Origin: an uncultured Desulfovibrionaceae bacterium
GTDB taxonomy: Bacteria > Desulfobacterota > Desulfovibrionia > Desulfovibrionales > Desulfovibrionaceae
Direction: 5' to 3'
Assembly: GCA_944324045.1 (NCBI GenBank)
Contig: CALUUT010000090.1
Location: 1 to 39,817 of the forward strand
DNA: 39,817 bases
Part shown: positions 1-8,715 of the stretch, one piece after another
How positions within the stretch are numbered: position 1 is the stretch's first letter
How the letters are laid out: each line of letters starts with the position of its first letter
Made by a program: the position numbers and the translations under genes
The notes under the pieces: model-generated
What the model was told of the DNA's origin: nothing
The model's input: the letters and a program-made list of their open reading frames with translations, nothing else
The model's database searches: none

Positions 1-126
1 CGTCATGCGGGCGTGACGCATTCCTTTGCGGCAACGACAGCGGCGGGGCAGGGCGGCAAGGTCATCCCTTTCCCCTCTCCCGACGGCGAAAAGGCCGTTG
101 TCCGTATTCGGCGCAAGACGGCCTGA
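1..126 (+). CDS. 3' end of an unidentified gene (partial)
   Basis: Frame 1 is open from the first base to a TGA at 124-126 and gives a 41-residue tail. It is rich in Ala, Gly and Thr at first and then has a basic end (RIRRKTA). No start is inside the window, so this could only be the C-terminus of a gene that begins upstream. The tail carries no motif I recognise. The next gene (tRNA-Glu) faces the opposite way and its terminator lies between the two, which fits a gene ending here. It could also be a chance open frame in GC-rich DNA. Confidence 0.4.
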   Translation, partial: RHAGVTHSFAATTAAGQGGKVIPFPSPDGEKAVVRIRRKTA

Positions 127-198
127 GGCAGGCCCGAAGTTATGGCAGAGGCACGGAAACAGGTGCTGAAAAACCGTTTCCGAAACCGTTTCCCAACG

Positions 199-231
199 AA
201 AAAAGGGCTACACCTTTCGATGTAACCCTTT
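199..231 (-). terminator. Rho-independent terminator of tRNA-Glu
   Basis: On the minus strand an AAAGGGTTACA arm pairs with TGTAGCCCTTT across an eight-base loop, with one G-U pair, and runs into a stretch of T. It begins about nine bases after the CCA end of the tRNA, where a tRNA terminator is expected. Confidence 0.75.
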
Positions 232-239
232 GAAATCTT

Positions 240-316
240 TGGCGTCCCCAAGGGGATTTGAACCCCTGTCGACGGCGTGAAAGGCCGTTGTCCTGGGCCG
301 GCTAGACGATGGGGAC
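240..316 (-). tRNA. tRNA-Glu (anticodon TTC)
   Basis: The minus strand folds into a complete 77-base cloverleaf with the CCA end encoded in the DNA. The acceptor arm is GTCCCCA paired with TGGGGAC, the discriminator base is G, and the anticodon loop CTTTCAC contains TTC. The T arm has the standard GGTTCAAATCC core. The 5' end (GTCCCCATCGTCTAG) is typical of bacterial glutamate tRNAs. It is a single-gene unit with its own promoter and terminator. Confidence 0.97.
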
Positions 317-351
317 GCATCATGAACCGCTCATGATTGCGGCGGAAATGA

Positions 352-380
352 TCTATACTTGCACAAAAGCCATTCGTCAA
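352..380 (-). promoter_or_regulatory. Sigma-70 promoter of tRNA-Glu
   Basis: On the minus strand TTGACG is followed after 17 bases by TATAGA. The -10 box lies about 36 bases ahead of the mature tRNA 5' end, so a short 5' leader is predicted. Confidence 0.8.
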
Positions 381-579
381 GTAAAAAAATGCCCAGTTTT
401 ACAATTTGCTTGCCGCAGATGCAAAAGCTAGGCAAACAGTTCGCGTTTCTGAGGCGGTTTGTCTTGAACTTGCATTATATTTGAACGCTCCGGCTCCAGT
501 TCGCTGAGTACAGCGCCATGAACGCGCTATACAAATGCGCCTTACGCAAACTTGCCCCGCGCAGTCACGGAAAACACAT

Positions 580-1878
580 ATGACCCCTTTTTCCTTTTTA
601 CATGCCGCCGACATGCACATTGACGCGCCTTTCAAAGGTCTTGGGAAAAACGCTCAATGGCTTTCTGAAGAACTTCGGCAGTCTGTATACACGGCCCTTG
701 AAAATATGGTTTCATTGTGCATCAAAAAAAAGCCGGACGCGCTCATTCTGGCCGGAGATTTGCACAATGGTCAGGAAAGCGGCATTCGCGCCCAATTTGC
801 ATTGCGCGATGCGTGCGCTGCTGTTGTTCAAGCCGGCGTTTCCGTTTTCGTGGCCCATGGCAACCATGACCCCCTGCATAGCGCGGTGCGGGGACTCTGG
901 CCGGACGGCGTCACGGTTTTCGGCGCCGATGCGGTGGAAACGCACGCGCTATGCCGCGACAGGGAGCGGCTTGCGCTTGTTCACGGCATCAGCCACCGTT
1001 CCGAAAACGAACGCCGAAATCTCGCGGCCCTGTTCCGGCGCGCGCCCGAAGATATCTGGCAAATAGGCGTGCTCCATTGCGATGTGGGCGGCGCAGGCCA
1101 GCATGGCCGGTATGCTCCCTGTTCTCTTTCCGACCTTCTGTCCACAGGCATGGATTACTGGGCACTGGGGCATATTCACAGGCGCGCTTGTCTATGCGAG
1201 TCTCCGCACATCGTATATCCGGGCAGCATGCAGGGACTGCACGCCAATGAAACGGGTTCGCACGGCGCCTGTTTGGCGCATGTTGATGAAAACGGCGAAT
1301 CCACGCTTGAATTTCACCGCCTTGGCCCTGTCGAGTGGCACGATCTGACTGTTCCGGTTTCCGGCTGTTCCCGCGTGGATGAACTGGAAGCGCGCATTCT
1401 CGATGCAAGCGCCGCTCTCCTTGACGAAATTCGTCCCGCACGCGGACTGGTCGTCCGGCTCATTTTCACCGGCAGCACGACGCTTCATTCCACATTGCGC
1501 GACCAAACGGCGCTCGCCGAACTGCGCGACCAGCTCAATGCGGATATGGAAACAGCCCGTTCCTCTGTTTTTGTCTGGTTTCAGGATCTTATTCCGGACA
1601 CTGCCCCGGAGCTGGACCTTGAGCTTTTACGCAAACGCGACGACCTGGTGGGTGAGACCTTGCGCTGTATCGCTGAAATCGAAGCAGACCCGCGTACCCT
1701 TCTGGAAGCGCTTCCGGATGTGCTTGACGAATTGTATGGAACGTCACGCATCCGCAAGATCGGGCTGTCTCTGCCGGATGAAGAACAAATGCGCGGGCTG
1801 ATCAGCGAAGCAACCTTTCTTTGTCTGGAAAAACTGGGGGCCTTCACAGACGCCGAACCTGATTCCGAGGCGCACTGA
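580..1878 (+). CDS. YhaO/SbcD-like metallophosphoesterase (DNA repair exonuclease family)
   Basis: This is a 432-residue calcineurin-like phosphoesterase of the SbcD/Mre11 superfamily. Members bind two metal ions and act as DNA exo- and endonucleases with a Rad50/SbcC-like ATPase. The metal-binding motifs are visible in order: HAADMH at residues 8-13, GDLHNG around 60, GNHD at 94-97, LHCD in the middle, and GHIHRR at 197-202. The N-terminal pattern (FLHAADMHIDAPF) fits the YhaO branch better than classical SbcD. The ATG at 580 is preferred over an in-frame ATG at 535, because homology begins right after it and the extra 15 residues are unlike the family. The ribosome binding site is weak. The stop overlaps the start of the next gene by one base (TGATG), so the two genes are translationally coupled. 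The substrate in vivo cannot be told from sequence. Confidence 0.88.
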   Translation: MTPFSFLHAADMHIDAPFKGLGKNAQWLSEELRQSVYTALENMVSLCIKKKPDALILAGDLHNGQESGIRAQFALRDACAAVVQAGVSVFVAHGNHDPLHSAVRGLWPDGVTVFGADAVETHALCRDRERLALVHGISHRSENERRNLAALFRRAPEDIWQIGVLHCDVGGAGQHGRYAPCSLSDLLSTGMDYWALGHIHRRACLCESPHIVYPGSMQGLHANETGSHGACLAHVDENGESTLEFHRLGPVEWHDLTVPVSGCSRVDELEARILDASAALLDEIRPARGLVVRLIFTGSTTLHSTLRDQTALAELRDQLNADMETARSSVFVWFQDLIPDTAPELDLELLRKRDDLVGETLRCIAEIEADPRTLLEALPDVLDELYGTSRIRKIGLSLPDEEQMRGLISEATFLCLEKLGAFTDAEPDSEAH

Positions 1879-4800
1879 TGTACATTAAAGACTTTTTCAT
1901 CAATGGTTTCGGCATTTTTTCCGCCCAATCCGTTTCTGATCTGGAAAACGGTCTGAATATTTTTTACGGACGTAATGAAGCCGGAAAAACCACCTGCCTT
2001 GAGTTTTTACGCGCCATGCTCTTTGGTTTTCCGCGTATGCATGCGACATACTACCCGCCTCTGCGCGGCGGCGCGCACGGCGGCAGCGTAACCCTTAAAA
2101 GCGATTCGGACAGCATACTGCACATAGAACGCCGTCCCGGGAAAAACGGTTTGCTGCTCACGAATGAGCATGGCCTGGCCGTGAATGCGGAAAACCTGGT
2201 CAGGCTCATGCAGGGCGTTACCCGTCAATTGTATGACAGCGTATATGGATTCGGGCTTAGCGAACTTCAGGAACTGAAAACCCTGAGCAACCCGGAAGTG
2301 CAAAACGGCTTGTACGGCGCTTCGTTCGGACTGGTTTCCCGGACCGTAAGTCAGGCGCCTGCGGCCCTGCAAAAAGAGATGCAGGATATTTACCGGGCTG
2401 GCGGCTCCACGCAGCCCATGGCCCTGCGCATTAAAGAACTTGAGCGAATCAGCCTTGAACTGAAACAAAAGCGCGCCGGAATTGAACAATACAACGAACT
2501 TGCGAGCCGCCATGAAACGCTGTGCGGGCAATCCGAAGTCCTGCGGCATGAGTTGGAGACGCTTGAGTTTCGCAAACGCACCCTGCGCCGCCATCTTGAA
2601 CTTAGAGACACATGGAAAGAGCATCGCGAACTTCTGCACCGTCTCAGTCTTATTCCTGAAAGCAACGCGCCCTTTGCCACGGACAGCCTGGAACGGCTTG
2701 AGCGGCTGTGCACGGAAAAAGAAACGCGCGCTCTGGATCTTGACAGAATTGCGGCCCGAATAGACCGCATCCGCGAAGAAATCGAGCAAACATGCCCGCA
2801 GCTTGGCATTCTGGAAAACGAATCTCGAATACAGGCATTAATCGAGGCTAAAGCCGCTCTTTTGAAACAAATTGAAGAACGCCCCCAATGCGCCGCGGAA
2901 CTGGAGCAAACCCGCGACGCTCTGCGGGATATTGCCGCAAACCTGGGACCGGAATTTGACGCTGCGCGTCTCGACAGCTTTGACGCCTCTGTAACGGCGC
3001 TTGACCGTCTCGACCGCTTTGAACAAGCTTTAAGCGACGCCGAAAATACGTTCAGGGCCGCGCAAGACCGGGAAAAACTCCAGGAAAACGCGCTACTTGA
3101 GGCTGCACGGGAAAAGAAACAGGCGGAACTTCTGCTTGCGCCTGAAAAAGGGCCTGACGGCAACGTTCTGATCACAGACAACGCCCAGCCCCTGATACAT
3201 GCCCGCGGCGCCATTGAACACTGCGCCCGGAGCATCCCCGACCTTCGCGCGACAGTGGAGCGCGGCCGCGCGGAATTGACCTCTCTGTTTCACGAATTAG
3301 GCGATGGGTGGACTCCGCATCGTGTGGAAAACTTTGATGTCTCAACGGCGTTTCGCGCCCGGGCCGGAGAACTGGAACGTGCGCTCACACGCGCCCGACG
3401 CTTTTATGACGATGCCGCTCTAACGCACGCCCGCGCAGAATACGCCTGGACCGGGCTTAAGGAACGGCTCGCCGCGCTTGAAAACGGCGCGACAGGCACA
3501 GGGTTCGGCGCGCGCGTCCTTTTGCCGATTCTGTCCGGATGCGGCGCGGCGGCAGGCGCCATTCTGCTCATCCTGGGAATTGTTCAAAAACACGGAATAT
3601 CGTTATTTCTGGAAAACCGGCTCGCCGCTTTTATTCCGGGCGGAATGCTGTTTCTGGCCGGTCTGACGGGCTTTGGGGCATGGGCTCTGTTGCGGGCCAG
3701 CCGAAATAACAGTCGGGAAACCCAGCTCAGGGAAAATCTGGAAGCAGCCCGGCGCGAACAGGAACGCGCCCAAATGCAGCTCGACGAACAGGAAGCGACG
3801 CTCAAAACGGCTGAAGGCAACTGGATGCGATGCATCGGCGCCATATGCCCGGAAGCCGGCTATTCCGTTGAGACCGTCCTTGAACTGATACGCAAGATAA
3901 CAGCCCTGAAAGGCCTGAACCGGGAGCTTCTGCCGCAGGCCGCGCGCCTGAAAGAGCTTGAGACCACGCTTGCAGGATATGCCCAGGATTTGGGATGCGA
4001 ACCGACCCCGGAATCCGTGCTCAAAGCTCTGGACAAGCTTGACGCCGCGTTTCGAAACAGACAAAGCGCGCTGGACAATCTGGCCCGCGCAAATGAACGT
4101 TTGGAGCATGTGCGCGCGACCCTTGACAAGGCTGGAAAAGAAACGATTGCCGCGCGCCGAAGCCTGGATGAACTCATGAACAGATGGCGGCAGTGGCTTT
4201 CCGAACTTGGTTTGAACATGGGGCTTCTCCCGTCGTCCGTCCGACGCATCTTTGCCGAAGTCATACGCGCGCGCGAGCTCATGAACAAAGCGCGACGCCT
4301 TGAACAAAGACTAAGCGACCTTACGCTGGCTGTGCAGCATTGCAAAGACACGCTCGACAGCATCCCGGGCTGCGCCAACTATGCGGATGAAAGCCCTGTC
4401 CGACGGATTGACGCGCTGGCGGCGACGTTACGCGCGGCAAAAGATGCAGCCGTGCGGCAACAAGAAAAAACGCGCGCGATGGATGAAGCCGTCATGCTTA
4501 AAGAAGAATGCATACGACGTCTTGAAGCGGCTGAAAATGCGCTCTCACGCCTTCTGGCCAGCGTGGGGGCTCCAAATGCCGAACATTTCCGGGCGGCTTT
4601 CGAATCATGGCGGCGCAGAAAAGAACTTGCCGCGCAATGCGAGGAGTTGCGCGCACGCCTTGAAACAGGCGCGGGCGAAGGCGGTCTTGCAGCATTGCAA
4701 GCCACGCTCAACCGCTTTGAAGAAAATCTGAATGCCGAGCCTGAAACGGAATTGCACGATCTTGAGCTTGCGTGTGCAGAAAGCGCAACGCGGTACCAGG

Positions 4801-5408
4801 AATGCCTGGAAGAAAAAGGCGGCGTGGCTGCAAAATTAAGGGATATGGAGCTGCATGGGGATGAGGGCCGGCTCCACAGGGAAAAAGCCGAACTGCGCGC
4901 CGAAATTGAAGCGCTTGCCAAGCGTTGGAGCGCCCTGGCCCTTGCGCGGCATTTCTTGCTCAAAGCCAAGGCAAAATATGAACTCGAACGCCAGCCTGAG
5001 GTCATGCGCGAGGCCGGAGAACTCTTCTCCAGCATGACCATCGGAAAATACAAAGGACTTGTGCCCACCGGCGCGGATGCGCAACTTGCCGTGCTCATGG
5101 CTTCAGGCGGCGTCGTGCCATGCGCAAGCCTTTCGCGCGGCGCGCGTGAACAGCTTTTCCTGGCCATGCGTATGGCCTACATCCGGGACCATGGGCGTCA
5201 TGCCGAACCTCTGCCGGTCATCATGGACGATATCCTGGTCAACTTTGATCCGGAACGGGCATACCGCACCGCGCAATCTCTGGCAAACCTTGCGGAAAAC
5301 CAGCAGGTGCTCTTTTTTACCTGCCACCCCCGCATAGCGGAACTGTTAAGCGCCTTTAAACACAAGGCGTTTGAAATAGAAGACGGCGTCATACACGAAA
5401 AAAAATAG
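1878..5408 (+). CDS. YhaN-like Rad50/SMC-type AAA ATPase with internal membrane hairpin
   Basis: This 1176-residue protein has the split ATPase head of the Rad50/SbcC class. Walker A is GRNEAGKTT at 31-39. Near the C-terminus there is an ABC-type signature (LSRGAREQ, about 1083-1090), Walker B (LPVIMDDILVNFD, about 1110-1122) and a switch histidine (FFTCHP, about 1147-1152). Between the head halves are long Glu/Arg/Leu-rich coiled coils. The usual zinc hook (CxxC) at the coil apex is not seen. Instead two hydrophobic segments lie at about 545-570 and 585-605, joined by a short polar loop, as in the YhaN family. The protein is therefore probably anchored in the inner membrane at the coil tip. 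The upstream nuclease is its likely partner. A role in DNA end processing or repair at the membrane is inferred from the family. Confidence 0.87.
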   Translation: MYIKDFFINGFGIFSAQSVSDLENGLNIFYGRNEAGKTTCLEFLRAMLFGFPRMHATYYPPLRGGAHGGSVTLKSDSDSILHIERRPGKNGLLLTNEHGLAVNAENLVRLMQGVTRQLYDSVYGFGLSELQELKTLSNPEVQNGLYGASFGLVSRTVSQAPAALQKEMQDIYRAGGSTQPMALRIKELERISLELKQKRAGIEQYNELASRHETLCGQSEVLRHELETLEFRKRTLRRHLELRDTWKEHRELLHRLSLIPESNAPFATDSLERLERLCTEKETRALDLDRIAARIDRIREEIEQTCPQLGILENESRIQALIEAKAALLKQIEERPQCAAELEQTRDALRDIAANLGPEFDAARLDSFDASVTALDRLDRFEQALSDAENTFRAAQDREKLQENALLEAAREKKQAELLLAPEKGPDGNVLITDNAQPLIHARGAIEHCARSIPDLRATVERGRAELTSLFHELGDGWTPHRVENFDVSTAFRARAGELERALTRARRFYDDAALTHARAEYAWTGLKERLAALENGATGTGFGARVLLPILSGCGAAAGAILLILGIVQKHGISLFLENRLAAFIPGGMLFLAGLTGFGAWALLRASRNNSRETQLRENLEAARREQERAQMQLDEQEATLKTAEGNWMRCIGAICPEAGYSVETVLELIRKITALKGLNRELLPQAARLKELETTLAGYAQDLGCEPTPESVLKALDKLDAAFRNRQSALDNLARANERLEHVRATLDKAGKETIAARRSLDELMNRWRQWLSELGLNMGLLPSSVRRIFAEVIRARELMNKARRLEQRLSDLTLAVQHCKDTLDSIPGCANYADESPVRRIDALAATLRAAKDAAVRQQEKTRAMDEAVMLKEECIRRLEAAENALSRLLASVGAPNAEHFRAAFESWRRRKELAAQCEELRARLETGAGEGGLAALQATLNRFEENLNAEPETELHDLELACAESATRYQECLEEKGGVAAKLRDMELHGDEGRLHREKAELRAEIEALAKRWSALALARHFLLKAKAKYELERQPEVMREAGELFSSMTIGKYKGLVPTGADAQLAVLMASGGVVPCASLSRGAREQLFLAMRMAYIRDHGRHAEPLPVIMDDILVNFDPERAYRTAQSLANLAENQQVLFFTCHPRIAELLSAFKHKAFEIEDGVIHEKK

Positions 5409-5921
5409 CGCAAGACGCTTTTCAACCCGGAAAAAATGCATAGCGCCACGCATTGACGTAATTAAAGATTCCTCAGCATGCTCTGATTGGCGAAAGACAA
5501 TTCTTCAAATCTGTTTGCGTCAACCGCATACGCCCCGAAATCCATGGAATTGGTGAAGTCAAAGGCAAGATTTTTGTTCAAGAAAAACATAAGCGCATCT
5601 AAAAAAACACAAAGACGCGATTGGCGAGCTTGCTATGGCCTTTCTTCCTTGCCGCGCCGCCTGCCGGGAAAAACAATTTTACAATAACCAATCTACCAAG
5701 CGTCAAATATAGCGGATACCATACAACGCCAAAAAACAAAAAGTGTGCCACATGTAAGCATTTGTTTTCTCTAGTTTAAAAAAACTCTAATTTCAAAATA
5801 TGTTACGTGTGCAAATATCGTCTTACGAGCGTATTGCATTAAAAAAATAAAAGATATCCGAAATAGATAAAAATTTTCAGGATCTGCGCCCGCAACCAGG
5901 CAATGGGGAGAATCCACGCTT
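5409..5921. other. Spacer with no intact gene, AT-rich in its second half
   Basis: This stretch of roughly 510 bases lies between the yhaN-like stop and the tRNA-Sec terminator. It holds one short open frame (5462-5590, listed separately). Bases 5690-5880 are strongly AT-rich with runs of A and T and no coding pattern. No clear rho-independent terminator for the upstream operon was found. Confidence 0.6.
5462..5590 (-). pseudogene. Possible remnant of a gene C-terminus
   Basis: The minus strand encodes a 42-residue frame from an ATG at 5590 to a TAA at 5462. The frame stays open about 36 bases upstream of that ATG. The product (starting MFFLNKNLAFDF, ending FANQSMLRNL) has ordinary protein-like composition rather than shadow-frame composition, but no ribosome binding site precedes it. 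It looks like the last part of a decayed gene. I cannot name the family, and a chance frame is also possible. Confidence 0.25.
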
Positions 5922-5960
5922 AAAAATAAGAAGGTCCGCCTGGCTCTGAGCCTTGCGGAC
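5922..5960 (-). terminator. Rho-independent terminator of tRNA-Sec
   Basis: On the minus strand GTCCGC pairs with GCGGAC and encloses an inner GGCT/AGCC stem. A T-rich tail (CTTCTTATTTTT) follows. It lies about 28 bases beyond the CCA end of the tRNA. Confidence 0.75.
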
Positions 5961-5987
5961 TTTCATAACGTTTTGGCGGATATATAT

Positions 5988-6081
5988 TGGCGGAAGCGTG
6001 CAGGAGTCGAACCTACCGACGAAATGCCATCCGTCCACCGGTTTTGAAGACCGGGCGCCGCACCGGCGACAATACGCTTCC
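5988..6081 (-). tRNA. selC: tRNA-Sec (anticodon TCA)
   Basis: This 94-base minus-strand tRNA has an acceptor GGAAGCG paired with CGCTTCC, discriminator G and encoded CCA. The anticodon loop CTTCAAA contains TCA. A long variable arm (GGACGGATGGCATTTCGTC) and the T arm GGTTCGACTCC are characteristic of bacterial selenocysteine tRNA. It is charged with serine, converted by SelA and delivered to UGA codons by SelB. Its presence implies that the organism makes selenoproteins; in relatives these include formate dehydrogenases and hydrogenases. Confidence 0.95.
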
Positions 6082-6088
6082 AAAACGG

Positions 6089-6117
6089 GTTATATAGGCG
6101 ACACCAGCGCGCGTCAA
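6089..6117 (-). promoter_or_regulatory. Sigma-70 promoter of selC
   Basis: On the minus strand TTGACG and TATAAC are separated by exactly 17 bases. The -10 box ends eight bases before the first base of tRNA-Sec, so transcription should start almost at the mature 5' end. Confidence 0.8.
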
Positions 6118-6145
6118 TACGGCGTCTCCAAAGCCTTAAAGACGT

Positions 6146-7534
6146 TTACCCTATCCGGGCCGCAAGTTCCTTCGCTGGAATAAGCCCTGTGGCCGCGGCG
6201 GAAACAATGTTCCCCGCGACGCCTGGTCCATCGCCAGCCACAAACAATCCTTTCAACGCCGTTTCAAGATTGCCGTCCGTTTCCACCTGAGTTGAAAAAA
6301 ACTTGATTTCCGGCGCGTACAAAAGGGTTTCCTCATTAGCCACGCCCGGAACCACCTTATTAAGCTGCGCCAAGCCCTGGAGAAGATTGGCGACAATTCG
6401 TTCCGGCAAAGCCATGGCGATATCGCCCGGAACCACATTTTTCAAGGTCGGCTCAATATACCCCTTGTTAATCCGATTCCAGGTGGAACGCCGGCCGCGC
6501 GTTAAATCTCCAAAACGTTGAAGCAGGGGTTTGCCGCCGCCGATTAGAGTCGCCAGTTTGCCTATGGCTGTCCCGTAGCCCTGATTATCCGACACAGGAT
6601 CAGTAAGCACGACTTTGGAAAGAAAGGCGAAATTCGTATTCTCCGATTTCACCCGCCGATACGCATGACCGTTTACGCACACAAATTCCTGATAATTTTC
6701 AAGAGCGATAAACCCTTCAGGGTTGGTGCAAAAAGTGCGGGTCTGATCGTCGTATTTTTCCGTCTGCACAAAAAAGGTGGGATCATAAATTATATTGGTG
6801 ACATCGGCCATGATATCTTTATGCACTTCCACGCGCACCCCGACTTCAATGCCGCGCTGACTCATATTCAGACCAAACTGTCGCGCAATTTTGCCAAGCC
6901 ATTGCGCCCCAACCCGGCCCGGCGCGAGAATGACCGCCTTTGCCTGATACGTGCCCTTGTCCGTAACCACTCCCTGCGCCCGGCCATTTTCCGCGAGCAC
7001 GGCCTCCACGGTTTCTCCGGTATGAATGGTTACGCCTTTGTCCCTAAGATACGCGCACATGTCCTGAATGTGCGCCGGCAGGCAATCGCTTCCAAGATGC
7101 TTTTGGCGTATAAGCAAAAGGTCTATGCCATGCATCTTGGCGCGTTTGCGCAATTCTCTGGCCGCCGCCATGTCTGACGGATAAACCGGCGCATCCATAC
7201 CGAACCGGTTAAACACCGCCTCGGTCTCCATGATCAAAGACTCAGCTTCGGACCGGCTCATAAACTGAGTCAAGTCCGTCTTGCCAAGTTTGTGAATATA
7301 ATTCAGCTTGCCGTCGGAAAAAAGACCGCCTCCGCCTATTCCGGAAAGGATATGACAGGGATTGCACCGCGCGCACTTCTGCGTCTTTCCAATCGGGCAA
7401 CGCCTCTGCCCTACCTCCAGACCTTTCTCGATAAGACACGTTGAAAGACCGGTATGCTCCGCAAGATAATACGCGGCAAACAAGCCGGCCGGGCCGCCGC
7501 CGACAATAATGACGTCAAACACGCTTTCGGCCAT
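6146..7534 (-). CDS. FAD-dependent dehydrogenase, COG2509-type (uncharacterised)
   Basis: This 462-residue flavoprotein starts with a dinucleotide-binding Rossmann motif (VIIVGGGPAGLF, GGGPAG at 12-17). A Cys-rich segment (CARCNPC) follows, then a Gly-rich loop (SGIGGGGLFSDGKLN) typical of the COG2509 family. The C-terminal FAD motif (GLFVAGDGPGVAGNIVSAAATG) is intact. The ATG at 7534 is chosen because GGAGG lies eight bases upstream and homology begins there. The reading frame stays open further upstream without family similarity. It is the last gene of the nifU-nifS-cysK-acetyltransferase run. Its substrate is unknown; the neighbours suggest sulfur or iron-sulfur metabolism, but this is context only. 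Confidence 0.85.
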   Translation of the reverse strand: MAESVFDVIIVGGGPAGLFAAYYLAEHTGLSTCLIEKGLEVGQRRCPIGKTQKCARCNPCHILSGIGGGGLFSDGKLNYIHKLGKTDLTQFMSRSEAESLIMETEAVFNRFGMDAPVYPSDMAAARELRKRAKMHGIDLLLIRQKHLGSDCLPAHIQDMCAYLRDKGVTIHTGETVEAVLAENGRAQGVVTDKGTYQAKAVILAPGRVGAQWLGKIARQFGLNMSQRGIEVGVRVEVHKDIMADVTNIIYDPTFFVQTEKYDDQTRTFCTNPEGFIALENYQEFVCVNGHAYRRVKSENTNFAFLSKVVLTDPVSDNQGYGTAIGKLATLIGGGKPLLQRFGDLTRGRRSTWNRINKGYIEPTLKNVVPGDIAMALPERIVANLLQGLAQLNKVVPGVANEETLLYAPEIKFFSTQVETDGNLETALKGLFVAGDGPGVAGNIVSAAATGLIPAKELAARIG

Positions 7535-7694
7535 GACGCTCCTCCACTCATTCAAAGCCATTGCCGGCGAAGCCGCACGCAGTGCCGCCCCAAGGTCCAC
7601 GCAGGCCGCAAGGGTGCGCCGACGCAAAAGCCGCACAATGCGGCTTGGCGTATTCACCCAAACTTCAGAAAAAATGCCTGCCTTTGGTTCGCCC

Positions 7695-8633
7695 TCAGGC
7701 TTTTTCCGCTTTCGGCGGCTTCGCGACAGGTTTGGGCCGCTCCTGCATGACCTTGGTTCCGGCGGCCACGTCGTGCGTAACCCATACATTCCCGCCAATG
7801 GTCGCCCCTTTGCCGATGGTAATGCGCCCCAGGATGGTCGCCCCGGCGTACACGGTCACATTGTCTTCCAAAATTGGATGACGCGCGATGCCTTTTATGA
7901 GCGTGCCGTTTTCGTCTTTGGGAAAGGACAACGCCCCAAGGGTGACGCCCTGATACAGACGGCAGTTGTCGCCGATGATGCATGTTTCTCCAATCACCAC
8001 GCCAGTTCCATGGTCAATGAAAAACTGTTTTCCGATGGTTGCGCCCGGATGAATGTCGATGCCTGTCTTTGAGTGCGCCATTTCACTCACAATACGGGGA
8101 ATAAGCGGCACCTCAAGGTCATACAGTGCGTGAGCAATGCGGTGATTGATCATGGCCGTAATGCTGGGATAACAGAATATGGTTTCGCCCGGCGAACGTG
8201 CAGCCGGATCGCCTTCATAGGCCGCCTGCACATCGGATGCAAGCAGAGCGCGAATTTCAGGCAGCTTTTGCAAAAAGGCCATGGCCATATCCCTGGCCGT
8301 GCTTTCGCAGGTTCCGCATTCCGCCGCAAAATCCGCGCAGGAAAAACAGGCTCCCCGTTTGATCTGTTCCGCCAAGATACGGTAAATGCTGTCCAGATTG
8401 GCCGACATGTGGTACCGCATGGATTCCACACGCACCTGTTCCGGACCGTAAAAACCAGGGAACAAAGCCGCACGGAGCCGCCCCATCAACTCCTCAAGCG
8501 CCTCAAGCGACGGCATGGCCGCGTCATGCAGGGGGCTGTGGTATACGGCCTCGTACGACTCCGGACGGCACAGCGCCTCAACGACAGCGTCAATCTGGGC
8601 GATGCGGGTAGGACGAATTTCTTTTTTACTCAT
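7695..8633 (-). CDS. cysE: Serine O-acetyltransferase (EpsC-like)
   Basis: This enzyme transfers acetyl from acetyl-CoA to L-serine, making O-acetylserine, the substrate of the cysteine synthase encoded just upstream. The protein has 312 residues. An alpha-helical N-terminal domain (about 1-160) precedes a left-handed beta-helix of hexapeptide repeats, visible as HPGATIGKQFFIDHGTGVVI, ETCIIGDNCRLYQGVTLG and NVTVYAGATILGRITIGKGATIGGNVWV. The catalytic His of the family (DHGTG) is present. A Lys/Pro-rich tail follows the last coil. The start at 8633 has AAGGAG seven bases upstream. The gap to cysK is 82 bases, which fits co-transcription. The longer N-terminus resembles the EpsC-type group. Confidence 0.92.
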   Translation of the reverse strand: MSKKEIRPTRIAQIDAVVEALCRPESYEAVYHSPLHDAAMPSLEALEELMGRLRAALFPGFYGPEQVRVESMRYHMSANLDSIYRILAEQIKRGACFSCADFAAECGTCESTARDMAMAFLQKLPEIRALLASDVQAAYEGDPAARSPGETIFCYPSITAMINHRIAHALYDLEVPLIPRIVSEMAHSKTGIDIHPGATIGKQFFIDHGTGVVIGETCIIGDNCRLYQGVTLGALSFPKDENGTLIKGIARHPILEDNVTVYAGATILGRITIGKGATIGGNVWVTHDVAAGTKVMQERPKPVAKPPKAEKA

Positions 8634-8715
8634 GAAGGCTCCTTGATCAGAACAAAGAACATGAGGCAATCTGTTCCGGATAGACTCCAAAAGAAAAGAC
8701 TCTTGCCGTCATGCT

